Part shown: piece by piece, positions 17,793 through 25,945 of the stretch | Position numbering within the stretch: the first letter of the stretch is position 1 | Layout of the letters: the number at the start of each line of letters is the position of its first letter | DNA from: Spirochaetales bacterium | GTDB taxonomy: Bacteria > Spirochaetota > Leptospiria > Leptospirales > Leptonemataceae | Length of the DNA: 64,000 nucleotides | Assembly: GCA_015075425.1 (NCBI GenBank) | Contig: JABTUL010000002.1 | Span: 620,001-684,000, forward strand | Reading direction: 5' to 3' | The notes under the pieces: generated by a model | Database searches by the model: none | Seen by the model: the letters and a program-made list of their open reading frames with translations, nothing else | What the model was told of the DNA's origin: nothing | Made by a program: the position numbers and the translations under genes

Positions 17793-19079
17793 ATGCATAC
17801 ACACACCGTTATCGTGGGAAATGGCATCTCGGGCATCACAGCCGCACGGGAAATTCGCAAGCGCAGCGACAATCGAATCACAGTGATCTCTGAAGAGTCG
17901 CCCTATTTTTTTTCCCGGCCGGCCCTCATGTACATTTTTATGGGGCACATGAAAGTCGAACATACCTATCCCTATGAAAAGTTCTTCTGGAAGAAGAATC
18001 GCATCGAACTCCTTGAGGATAAGGTGGAAAGTATCGATAAGGATGCGCGGAAATTGATCCTGTCCCGATCTGGCCCGCTTTCCTACGATCAATTGATTCT
18101 GGCCACAGGTTCCAGATCCAATCGATTCAACTGGCCAGGACAGGATCTAAAAGGTGTACAAACTTTCTATTCTTTACAAGACCTGGAGATGCTGGAAAAT
18201 AACGTGGCTGGAGTCAAACGCGCCGTGATTGTGGGCGGCGGCCTCATCGGTGTGGAGATGGCGGAAATGCTGCTCTCGCGTGCCATTGAAGTGACTTTTC
18301 TTGTGCGCGAAAAGAATTTCTGGGACATTGTGTTGCCTGTGGATGAGGCCCGGATGATCGAATCAGAAATCCAGCATCACGGAATTGATTTGCGCCTGCA
18401 GACTGAACTACAGCAGATTCTGCCGGATGATGCCGGTCGCGTACGGGCCATCACCACGAGCACCGGGGAAACGATGGAGTGCCAGCTGGTGGCCCTGACG
18501 GTCGGTGTAAGCCCGCGAACCGATCTTGCCCGTGCTGCCCTGCTCGACGTGGGGCGTGGCATCCTGGTGGATCGATTTTTACAAACGAGTGACCCCCACA
18601 TCTTTGCCGCCGGCGACTGCGCAGAATTCAGAGAGCCACTTCCAGGCCGGCGAGCCGTCGAGCAGGTCTGGTATACAGGCAAGTTGCAGGCGGAAGCTCT
18701 GGCCCGGACTTTGACCGGCGAGCCAACCGTCTATGATCCGGGAGTGTGGTTCAACTCGGCAAAGTTCTTTGATCTGGAATACCAGGTCTACGGAGACGTG
18801 CCGCCACAAAAAGGGGTAGATCAGGCCGATTTTCTCTGGCAGCAGGGAAACCGATTGATACGGATCACTTATCATTCACTGACACACACAGTGACTGGAA
18901 TTCACAGCATTGGCATGCGACTGCGTCAGGAAATCTGTGTGAGCTGGATCAAGGAAGGTCGCTCTGTGGATTTCGTTATCGAAAATCTTCCAGCAGCCCT
19001 TTTTGATCCGGAGTTCTACAACAACCCGGCCGGAGACATTGCCCGCAGCTTTCGCCACCGGGAGGTGATTCATGTTTGA
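17793..19079 (+). CDS. NAD(P)/FAD-dependent pyridine nucleotide-disulfide-type oxidoreductase
   Basis: The protein has an FAD-binding motif at its very N-terminus (VGNGISGITAAREI), an NAD(P)-binding motif in the middle (IVGGGLIGVEMAEML) and the second FAD motif IFAAGDCAE. The electron acceptor is unknown. The start is placed at ATG 17793, directly before the FAD strand; an ATG at 17766 or a GTG at 17742 is also in frame. The 3' end overlaps the next gene, a membrane iron-sulfur protein, by 8 bp, so the pair probably forms one electron-transfer unit. Confidence 0.85.
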   Translation: MHTHTVIVGNGISGITAAREIRKRSDNRITVISEESPYFFSRPALMYIFMGHMKVEHTYPYEKFFWKKNRIELLEDKVESIDKDARKLILSRSGPLSYDQLILATGSRSNRFNWPGQDLKGVQTFYSLQDLEMLENNVAGVKRAVIVGGGLIGVEMAEMLLSRAIEVTFLVREKNFWDIVLPVDEARMIESEIQHHGIDLRLQTELQQILPDDAGRVRAITTSTGETMECQLVALTVGVSPRTDLARAALLDVGRGILVDRFLQTSDPHIFAAGDCAEFREPLPGRRAVEQVWYTGKLQAEALARTLTGEPTVYDPGVWFNSAKFFDLEYQVYGDVPPQKGVDQADFLWQQGNRLIRITYHSLTHTVTGIHSIGMRLRQEICVSWIKEGRSVDFVIENLPAALFDPEFYNNPAGDIARSFRHREVIHV

Positions 19080-20247
19080 AAAAATGTTATTTCCTTTAGC
19101 TTTGCTCCTTACCGCCATGGCCAGCATCAGCTACTTTTACCTGGCAAGGCCCATGGCCGCGTCCGCCAATAACGGAATCTGGCAGAATGGCCTGACGGCG
19201 CGGGGACTTGCTGGCTATGCTCTGGGTTTTTTTATAACCGGTTTCTATGTGCTGCTTTACTGGTTTGCCGAGCATTTGCAGCCGCTCATACGGGCCATGG
19301 ACGGTCTGAGTTCATTTCTGCGCGCCGGACCGGCCGATCAATGGTTTCTCTACGGTACGCTGTACACCTTTGCCATTTTGGTGATGGGAGTGCGGGCCAT
19401 CATTCGCTATCGTCACTCAGCTTACCAGATCTGGCGGACCGCTATCATCATGTTCAGCCAGCTTTTTCTGGCTTATTTGATTCCCTCCCTGCTGAAAAGC
19501 CTCAACCAGCCGGAATTCTATTTCAGCTACTTCTGGCCACTCAAACCGGAGTATCTTTTTCCCGGCACCGTTGCTGCTCTGGTCAACCATCCAGGCGGGA
19601 TGGGCCTGTTCTTTGTTTTCTGGGCGGCCGTTTTGACTTTTGTGGCAACGCCGATTCTCACCTACTTCTTTGGCAAGCGCTGGTACTGTTCCTGGGTCTG
19701 CGGATGCGGTGGGCTGGCCAACACTCTGGGCGATCCGTGGCGCCAATTGTCATCCAAATCTCTGCGCTCCTGGCAATGGGAAAGATACACGATCCATAGT
19801 ATTCTTATTATAATTTCCGCACTGACTGTTACGCTCTGGCTCAATTCATTCCTTGGCGGCGAGCTTCTGGGCCAGATATCCGGACCTTTTGCCCGCGGTT
19901 ACGGCTTTTTCATCGGGGCCCTCTTTTCCGGCGTGATCGGTGTGGGTTTTTATCCCTTTTTTGGCACAAGGCTGTGGTGTCGTTTTGGCTGTCCCATGGC
20001 TGCATATCTGGGTTTGCTACAGCGGTTCTTCTCGCGCTTCCGTATCACCACAAATGGCGGACAGTGCATCTCTTGCGGCAACTGCTCAACCTACTGTGAA
20101 ATGGGCATCGATGTGCGGGCCTACGCCCAGCGCGGTGAAAACATTGTCCGCGCCTCCTGTGTGGGTTGCGGGATTTGTGCCACGGTCTGTCCGCGGGGTG
20201 TCCTCAAACTGGAGAACGGTCCAGCCAGAGAGCGCTGGAAAACCTGA
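19072..20247 (+). CDS. Membrane polyferredoxin (NapH/NosR/CcoG-like 4Fe-4S protein)
   Basis: The 391-residue integral membrane protein has about five or six hydrophobic segments. The first ones carry no cofactor motif. A Cys motif beside a membrane helix (WYCSWVCGCGG) and a second Cys-rich turn (LWCRFGCPM) are characteristic of NapH/NosR/CcoG-type proteins. Two classical 4Fe-4S motifs sit near the C-terminus (CISCGNCSTYC and CVGCGICATVC). It is translated from a start inside the preceding oxidoreductase gene, which suggests electrons pass between them and the quinone pool. Direction and partner are unknown. Confidence 0.87.
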   Translation: MFEKMLFPLALLLTAMASISYFYLARPMAASANNGIWQNGLTARGLAGYALGFFITGFYVLLYWFAEHLQPLIRAMDGLSSFLRAGPADQWFLYGTLYTFAILVMGVRAIIRYRHSAYQIWRTAIIMFSQLFLAYLIPSLLKSLNQPEFYFSYFWPLKPEYLFPGTVAALVNHPGGMGLFFVFWAAVLTFVATPILTYFFGKRWYCSWVCGCGGLANTLGDPWRQLSSKSLRSWQWERYTIHSILIIISALTVTLWLNSFLGGELLGQISGPFARGYGFFIGALFSGVIGVGFYPFFGTRLWCRFGCPMAAYLGLLQRFFSRFRITTNGGQCISCGNCSTYCEMGIDVRAYAQRGENIVRASCVGCGICATVCPRGVLKLENGPARERWKT

Positions 20248-20280
20248 TGGTAAGCGTCCGCCTGCTTTACATTGTGGCCC

Positions 20281-20832
20281 GTGGACGCAGCGGCCATCGA
20301 AAAGCTGATCCGGGATTACGGCGACCGGCTTTACAGCTTTGCACGGTCACGGCTTGCGGATGATCTGGAAGTGGAGGACGTACTGCAAGAAACCTTCCTG
20401 GCCGCGCTGAAAGCAGGTCCTAAATTTCGGGGCGATTCATCTGGCTATACCTGGCTCACTGGAATACTAAAAAAGAAAATATATGACGTGTACAATAAAC
20501 GAACACGCGAAGGACGCTTCTTTGTTGATCTAACGGAGGAGCCGGGCGGCAGGAATGGCAGTGATCGGCTGATGGAAACTGCGGATGCGCGGCCTCTCCC
20601 CCCTGAAGACCTCACGCGCAAAGAGCTTTCATCACTGCTCTGGGATTGTGTAGACCGTCTGGATGGAATTTACGGGCAAATCTTTAGAATGCGGGAAATC
20701 GACGGACTGGACCGCTCTGCCATCTGCCAGCTCACGGAGGCAACTCCTACCAACGTCAACGTCATACTGTACCGGGCCCGGCTGCGATTGCGTAAATGTC
20801 TGGAAAATAAGGGCATCGCTGATGCCTTCTGA
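20281..20832 (+). CDS. ECF-type RNA polymerase sigma factor
   Basis: About 183 residues from a GTG at 20281; a TTG at 20272 is also in frame. Region 2 is visible as LIRDYGDRLYSFARSRL and VEDVLQETFLAAL, with ARSRLADD between, and region 4 as SAICQLTEATPTNVNVILYRARLRLR. It belongs to the sigma-70/ECF group with short linker. The stop overlaps the next gene, a small zinc-finger protein that is likely its anti-sigma factor. It follows the polyferredoxin gene by about 33 bp and may be on the same transcript. Confidence 0.88.
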   Translation: MDAAAIEKLIRDYGDRLYSFARSRLADDLEVEDVLQETFLAALKAGPKFRGDSSGYTWLTGILKKKIYDVYNKRTREGRFFVDLTEEPGGRNGSDRLMETADARPLPPEDLTRKELSSLLWDCVDRLDGIYGQIFRMREIDGLDRSAICQLTEATPTNVNVILYRARLRLRKCLENKGIADAF

Positions 20833-21076
20833 AAGCCGTCCAGGCTGGATGCTGGATTGCCGGGAGGCCTCACAGGCTATCTCCCGTGCACGGGAAGAAA
20901 CACTCTCCTGGAACCTCTGGCTAAAATTGCGCATGCATCTACTGTTCTGTCATGCCTGCGCCGGATTCAACCGGTTTGTGTCGTCCAGCGCGAGAGTACT
21001 CAGGCGTGAACAGAGGGAGCTTGTCATGCCAGAGCCCATGAAGGAAAGCCTTGTCCAGAAATTGAAAAAAGAATGA
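20822..21076 (+). CDS. Small zinc-finger anti-sigma factor candidate
   Basis: The 84-residue protein starts at ATG 20822, overlapping the sigma-factor stop by 11 bp. An early Cys (LDCREA) followed about 25 residues later by MHLLFCHAC gives the Cys ... His-x3-Cys-x2-Cys pattern of ZAS-domain anti-sigma factors, which often sense redox change through zinc release. No transmembrane segment is obvious, so it would be a cytoplasmic regulator. Function is inferred from the motif and from adjacency to the sigma gene. Confidence 0.72.
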   Translation: MPSESRPGWMLDCREASQAISRAREETLSWNLWLKLRMHLLFCHACAGFNRFVSSSARVLRREQRELVMPEPMKESLVQKLKKE

Positions 21077-21108
21077 TGATCCATTGCTTGAATAAAAGGG
21101 GAAAGAAT

Positions 21109-21837
21109 ATGAATATATTTCGTAAATTGATAGGCTTTAGTTTTTTTGTCATACTTTTGGCGGCTCCGCTTGGCGCTCTGGATCATACCCATGCCGCCTG
21201 GAATTCCCTGCTAAAGAAAAACGTCAGTGTTTCCGGGCAGGTTCAGTACAGCGGCTTTCGCGGTGCTGCTTTTGAGGACTATTTAAAAAGCCTCTCCGCG
21301 GTTTCCGCCGCAGAGTACGAATCCTTCTCCCGGCCGCAGAAAATGGCCTTCCTGATCAATGCCTACAATGCCTTCACGGTGAAATTGATTCTGGACCACT
21401 ATCCGGTCAGCAGCATTAAGAAAATCGGTGGCCCGCTGAAAAGTCCCTGGAAAATCGAATTTTTCACACTGATTGGAGCAAGGCGCCACCTGGACTATAT
21501 CGAGCACGGGGTTTTGCGGCCCAAGTTTGGCGATCCGCGCATCCATGCCGCTGTGGTCTGCGCATCCCGTGGCTGCCCGCCTCTTCTAAATGCAGCCTTC
21601 ACCGCAGACAAACTCAATGCCCAGCTTGATGAAAGAATGAAAAATTTCCTTAATACCGATTACTACAACCGCTGCGATGGTAAAAAAGCGGAACTTTCCT
21701 CCATCTTTAAGTGGTATGCTGGCGACTTTGGGGGAGAGAAACAACTCAAAACCTGGATTGCCCGTTACAACAAAGCCTGTGCTTCCGTGGAAAACATATC
21801 CTACAAAGATTATGACTGGGCTTTGAATTCTCGCTGA
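21109..21837 (+). CDS. DUF547 domain exported protein
   Basis: The 242-residue product starts at ATG 21109, which has a purine-rich ribosome site (AAGGGGAAAG) and a clear signal peptide (FSFFVILLAAPLGALD). The DUF547 core is visible: QKMAFLINAYNAFTVKLIL, then IEHGVLRPKFGDPRIHAAVVCA and SRGCPPL with its conserved Cys. DUF547 proteins are widespread and uncharacterised. It closes the run oxidoreductase, polyferredoxin, sigma, anti-sigma, and may be a target of that sigma factor. This last point is inference only. Confidence 0.85.
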   Translation: MNIFRKLIGFSFFVILLAAPLGALDHTHAAWNSLLKKNVSVSGQVQYSGFRGAAFEDYLKSLSAVSAAEYESFSRPQKMAFLINAYNAFTVKLILDHYPVSSIKKIGGPLKSPWKIEFFTLIGARRHLDYIEHGVLRPKFGDPRIHAAVVCASRGCPPLLNAAFTADKLNAQLDERMKNFLNTDYYNRCDGKKAELSSIFKWYAGDFGGEKQLKTWIARYNKACASVENISYKDYDWALNSR

Positions 21838-21872
21838 CAAAAGTAAGCAGCCCGGTAATCTCAATACCGACC

Positions 21873-22808
21873 ATGAAAAATCCGGGGCATATCATTACAG
21901 TCGACTGCCAGTATCTTTACCCCCGCATTGCCGCCGCCTATTTGATCGTAGAAGGCGAGGAAGCCATGTTTGTAGAAAACAATACGAGCCATGCTGTCCC
22001 TCTGCTGCTGGCTGCCTTAAAAGAAATCGGTCTTGCTCCGGAGCAGGTGCGCTATGCAGCCATCACTCATGTTCACCTGGATCATGCCGGGGGTACATCC
22101 GCTTTGCTGGATGCCTGCCCTGAGGCGATCTGCCTTGCTCACCCCAGAGCCGCGCCACATGTCATCAACCCCGCACGACTGATTGACAGTGCCCGCACGG
22201 TCTACGGAGCGGAAATGTTTGACCGCCTGTATGGAGAGATCAGGCCAGTTGACGAGCGTAGAGTGCGCATCATGAACGATGGAGAAGTTTTATCATTCGG
22301 GGACCGCGAATTAAAATTTTTTTATACAAAAGGCCATGCCAATCACCATTTCTGTATCCATGACTCCGCAAGCAATGGGGTCTTTACCGGTGATTCCTTT
22401 GGCCTGGCCTACCCGGATTTGCAGAAGAACGGACCTTTCATTTATCCTTCCACCACGCCAACCGATTTTGATCCCGTTGAAGCCAGAATAACCTTAGAAA
22501 AAATTCGCTCGACGGGGGCAAAACTCGCCTATCTGACCCATTTTGGTCCGTTTCTGGAAATGCAGGCCGGTTACGACCAGATGCACCGCGATCTGGACGT
22601 GCTCGAAGGGATGCTTGAGCAACTCATATCCTGTCCACCAGAGAGCCTGGAAAAAGTGTCGTCAAAGAAAATGAATGAATTTTTTGAGGAAAAAATGCAA
22701 ACATCTGGCTTGAACCCCGTGGGAATCGAGCGGGAAACTTTGCAGCTTGATATCGACATCAATGCCATGGGACTGGCCTTTCAGGCCCGCAGACGGCAGA
22801 AGAAATGA
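21873..22808 (+). CDS. Metallo-beta-lactamase fold hydrolase
   Basis: This 311-residue MBL-superfamily protein has the metal motif THVHLDHAGG near residue 70, GHANHHF, a GDSFGLAYPD loop and a terminal LTHFGPF. No signal peptide is present, so it is cytoplasmic. Members act on thioesters, lactones or other esters; the substrate here is unknown. Its stop overlaps the start of the next kinase gene by 4 bp (ATGA). Confidence 0.88.
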   Translation: MKNPGHIITVDCQYLYPRIAAAYLIVEGEEAMFVENNTSHAVPLLLAALKEIGLAPEQVRYAAITHVHLDHAGGTSALLDACPEAICLAHPRAAPHVINPARLIDSARTVYGAEMFDRLYGEIRPVDERRVRIMNDGEVLSFGDRELKFFYTKGHANHHFCIHDSASNGVFTGDSFGLAYPDLQKNGPFIYPSTTPTDFDPVEARITLEKIRSTGAKLAYLTHFGPFLEMQAGYDQMHRDLDVLEGMLEQLISCPPESLEKVSSKKMNEFFEEKMQTSGLNPVGIERETLQLDIDINAMGLAFQARRRQKK

Positions 22809-23950
22809 TTCGCACAAGCGCACCAGGACGCATCTGCCTTTTTGGGGAGCATCAGGATTACCTGGGATTACCGGTGATCGCCATGGCCATCAATCTACGT
22901 TTCTTTATCGATTTTGAAGCCGACAGAAGTCGCCCCGGTGTTTTTCTTCTGAACACGCCGGATACCGGCGAAGATCCACTGCTCCTCGATATCCGCTCGA
23001 GTGCACCACGCCACACTGCCGACTTTTGCTGGGGTATCGCTCAGGTATTGCAGCGTGAAGGCTTTTCCTTTCCCCTGGGAGGTCAGCTTACCCTGCGTTC
23101 AGAAATTCCCATCCAGGCCGGTTGTTCTTCATCATCGGCCATGTCCGCTGCCTGGTTGCGATTGCTCCTTCACATAGGCGAGCATCCGCACAAGGAGCTT
23201 TACCTGAATCACCCGGAACTTTGCGCCTATCTGGTTTACCTGGGAGAAAAGGTGGAATTCCAGGGATCGGGCGGGATGATGGATCAATATGCTTGCTACC
23301 TAGGCGGGCTCATCCATGTTTTCCCGGAAGGAACAACCATCGCGGGAAGAAACGTACCTTACGGAGTGGAAGTCCTGCCAGCCGTGCCTGGGAGCATCTA
23401 TTTAATCGATTCAGGAGTTCCTAAAGATACTCAAGGAATACTGCGCAACGTCAGTTCGCTTTCCCGCAAAGCGATCGAACATTTACAAAATGCCTGGCCG
23501 GACTTTGATCTGCACTCCACGAGTCTGGATGAATTATCCCGGAACTACAGCCAGAGCACGAGCATTCAGGAACAGGTATCGGGTGAGGATTACCGGATTG
23601 TGTACGATCAGACCATCAATCGCAATTTATGCCAGGAAGCTCTGCGGATCCTGCGACAGAACCCTTTGCCTGAGGAAGACCGGGTGCATCTGGGCAGTAT
23701 GCTTTCAGAAGAGCATAGATTGCTAAGCCAGACTCTAAGGATTTCTACTCCACGCATAAATACTCTGCAGCAAAAATCGGTGGCAGCCGGTGCTCTGGGT
23801 GCAAAAATCAATGGTTCGGGAGGCGGCGGCACTCTCTTTGCTTATGCTCCCGGCCAGGAAACTTCTGTAGAACGGGCGCTTGTGAGCGAAGGTGTGCGCT
23901 ATTTTTCTGTCGTGGCTGCTTCCGGCGCCCGGCTGGATTCGATTTCATAG
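22805..23950 (+). CDS. GHMP family sugar kinase (galactokinase-like)
   Basis: The 381-residue kinase has the three GHMP signatures: APGRICLFGEHQDYLG at the N-terminus, the ATP loop QAGCSSSSAMSAAW near residue 105, and the C-terminal GAKINGSGGGGTLF. The GEHQDY sequence resembles the galactokinase signature GEHTDY, but overall it could phosphorylate another sugar. It is translationally coupled to the upstream MBL hydrolase. The 3' end overlaps a convergent gene by 52 bp. Confidence 0.85.
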   Translation: MIRTSAPGRICLFGEHQDYLGLPVIAMAINLRFFIDFEADRSRPGVFLLNTPDTGEDPLLLDIRSSAPRHTADFCWGIAQVLQREGFSFPLGGQLTLRSEIPIQAGCSSSSAMSAAWLRLLLHIGEHPHKELYLNHPELCAYLVYLGEKVEFQGSGGMMDQYACYLGGLIHVFPEGTTIAGRNVPYGVEVLPAVPGSIYLIDSGVPKDTQGILRNVSSLSRKAIEHLQNAWPDFDLHSTSLDELSRNYSQSTSIQEQVSGEDYRIVYDQTINRNLCQEALRILRQNPLPEEDRVHLGSMLSEEHRLLSQTLRISTPRINTLQQKSVAAGALGAKINGSGGGGTLFAYAPGQETSVERALVSEGVRYFSVVAASGARLDSIS

Positions 23951-24486
23951 CGCAGCTCGGCAAAAACATTGCCAATCATTTGCACAGAAGTAAGGCGCAT
24001 CGGATTTTTCATGAATCGCGGTAGAAGTGGCGCGCCGGCTCCGAGCGTTACCGGCGCCACAGTGATAATCAATTCATTGAGCAAACCGGCGTCATAAAAT
24101 TGCCCAACCAATTCACCTCCACCGACCAACCAGAGATTCTTCCCGGGAAATTTCTTCGCAATCTGGGCATAAACAGGGCGAATATCGCCACTCACAAAAG
24201 TAATGTCAGCGTTCGCTACTTTCTCGCGCTGCTTCGAAGTGAAGACCCAGCAGGGTTGGGTGTAAGGCCAGGCCTGAGGTGTGTCGGGATTTATAAAGAT
24301 GTGATTGCGCAGCATCCATTCATACGTGGCAGAACCCATGACCAGGGCTCCGATTCCGGCAATGAACTGATCATAGCCTGGAGGACCGGCCTCACCACTA
24401 TCAAGAGAGGTCAACCAGGTCAGATCGTGATCCGGTGTGGCGATGAAGCCGTCAAGACTGGTTGCTGTGTAGTACTGAGTTTTCAA
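23899..24486 (-). CDS. Dihydrofolate reductase-family (RibD C-terminal-like) protein
   Basis: This 195-residue single-domain reductase starts YYTATSLDGFIATPD, the typical opening of the RibD-C/DHFR-like family, followed by ALVMGSATYEWML and KNLWLVGGGELVGQF, the nucleotide-binding portion. It would reduce a pterin, pyrimidine or related substrate with NAD(P)H; the actual substrate is unknown. It is convergent with and overlaps the kinase gene. Confidence 0.87.
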   Translation of the reverse strand: MKTQYYTATSLDGFIATPDHDLTWLTSLDSGEAGPPGYDQFIAGIGALVMGSATYEWMLRNHIFINPDTPQAWPYTQPCWVFTSKQREKVANADITFVSGDIRPVYAQIAKKFPGKNLWLVGGGELVGQFYDAGLLNELIITVAPVTLGAGAPLLPRFMKNPMRLTSVQMIGNVFAELRYEIESSRAPEAATTEK

Positions 24487-24510
24487 TAAATACCCTAAAA
24501 AAAACTCGGC

Positions 24511-25311
24511 TCAAAAGGCCGTCAGCGCGGCGCGAATCATGCTGGTTACCGGCGCCTGCTCGCGTGTATCTTCCAGACTCTCACGCAATTCTTTAGCCAC
24601 AAGCTGCGCGTCGGTTACCAGTGTATTGGCGTTCTTATGCAACTCATCGTTGTTGACCAGTTGACCGAGCGTACCTTTTCCCGTATTGATTTTTTCCGTT
24701 ATATCTGCTATATTATCAAAAGTACGCTTCAGATTGCCGCGATTTTCATCAATGAGTTCCGACAGAGCGGCCAGAGGATCACCAACCGCTTCTCCACGCA
24801 GAGCGGCACCACTCTGCCCGGTAAAATAGTGCTCCAGAGCTGTTTGCCCCTGGTCGGACAACTCGCGCGCTGACACCTGAAACACTTCAATCCGACTGGC
24901 TTTTTCTTCACTGGCCGACGTTCCTGGATCAATGGCGATAATTTTCCCGGAAAGAAGAGACTCGTTTTTTACAGAAACCTGATAGTTGGAATAAAAAAGT
25001 ATGGGGCGCTGCAACTCCATGGTTAAGGCCACGCTCTGGCCCACGCGCTCTGCGGCATTCTCCGCTACCGGATTCCCCTGAAGGTCCACACCCACCAGAT
25101 CAATACCCACTACCCGACCGGAAGGCACACCGAGGATGGTGACCCGGCTGCCGATTTTAATGCCATCGGCATTGGGAAAAAAGGCCAGCAACTGCTGCCC
25201 GGGCCGGGCAAAAGGTCCGGAATCAGAGATGATGGTAAAGTATCCCACCAGGGACAGTGCGCCAAAAAAAAGGGTTCCCACAATCAGGTTCTGTGTCCAT
25301 TTGTTCTTCAT
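24511..25311 (-). CDS. MlaD/MCE-domain protein
   Basis: The 266-residue protein has one N-terminal membrane anchor (LIVGTLFFGALSLVGYFTI), then an MCE domain (about 38-130: FFPNADGIKIGSRVTILGVPSG, VGIDLV), and an alpha-helical C-terminal tail. MCE proteins bind and shuttle lipids between membranes for Mla-type transporters. No ABC ATPase, permease or other Mla gene is in the window, so it is either unlinked to its partners or part of a minimal system. It is divergent from an unknown membrane protein. Confidence 0.87.
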   Translation of the reverse strand: MKNKWTQNLIVGTLFFGALSLVGYFTIISDSGPFARPGQQLLAFFPNADGIKIGSRVTILGVPSGRVVGIDLVGVDLQGNPVAENAAERVGQSVALTMELQRPILFYSNYQVSVKNESLLSGKIIAIDPGTSASEEKASRIEVFQVSARELSDQGQTALEHYFTGQSGAALRGEAVGDPLAALSELIDENRGNLKRTFDNIADITEKINTGKGTLGQLVNNDELHKNANTLVTDAQLVAKELRESLEDTREQAPVTSMIRAALTAF

Positions 25312-25366
25312 GCAGGAGCGATAATACTCTTGTTGCCCCGACCGTCAATCCAAACCAGAGCATAGC

Positions 25367-25945
25367 ATGAATACGCCGGCACAAATCTTTTGGGATCACC
25401 GGTCCTGGAAAAGCCTCCTCCTTTCCGGCCTGCCGGCTTCGTTCTTTGCCCTGAAAGTTGTTGAATACTATCCGGACAACTGGCCGGAGATTCTCTGGTT
25501 CTGCACCCTTTCCAATCTGGTTCTCTCCGTGGGGCTCTGGATCCGCCAGCCTCAACTTGTGTTCTGGGCTACTGGGCTCCTGATGGCCGGAATTCCCATC
25601 TGGGTTTTCGACGCCTTCTACCAGCAGAGTCTGTCGGTTATTTCTCTATTCACGCATCTGGTCTCGCCGGTTCTGGGAATGCACTGGTTGCGGACACAGC
25701 AACTGCATGGATGGTCTTTTGCAGGTGGACCCCTTTACTATATTTTTTTGCAAATCCTGGCCCGATTCACCACTCCGCCGGAAGCGAACATCAACGTAGC
25801 CTTCCGGGTTTATGAACCGGTGTCTGCACTGTTCGCGAACTTCTGGCTCTATTCTCTGACCAACCTGGCAATGCTTACTATTTTTTATGCGTTTCTTCTT
25901 TTACTATTGAAGCAAAAAACGCAGCAGGCCGCGATGTGGGTTTGA
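25367..25945 (+). CDS. Hypothetical polytopic membrane protein
   Basis: The 192-residue protein has about five or six hydrophobic segments and no recognised family. Polar features include a conserved-looking FTHLVSPVLGMHWL block and ARFTTPPEANINVAFRVYEP between helices. Its last 4 codons overlap the start chosen for the Hint protein in another frame, and that frame stays open further upstream over this gene's end, so the C-terminal tail after LLLLLKQK may be recombinant. It is divergent from mlaD-like 24511-25311. Confidence 0.6.
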   Translation: MNTPAQIFWDHRSWKSLLLSGLPASFFALKVVEYYPDNWPEILWFCTLSNLVLSVGLWIRQPQLVFWATGLLMAGIPIWVFDAFYQQSLSVISLFTHLVSPVLGMHWLRTQQLHGWSFAGGPLYYIFLQILARFTTPPEANINVAFRVYEPVSALFANFWLYSLTNLAMLTIFYAFLLLLLKQKTQQAAMWV

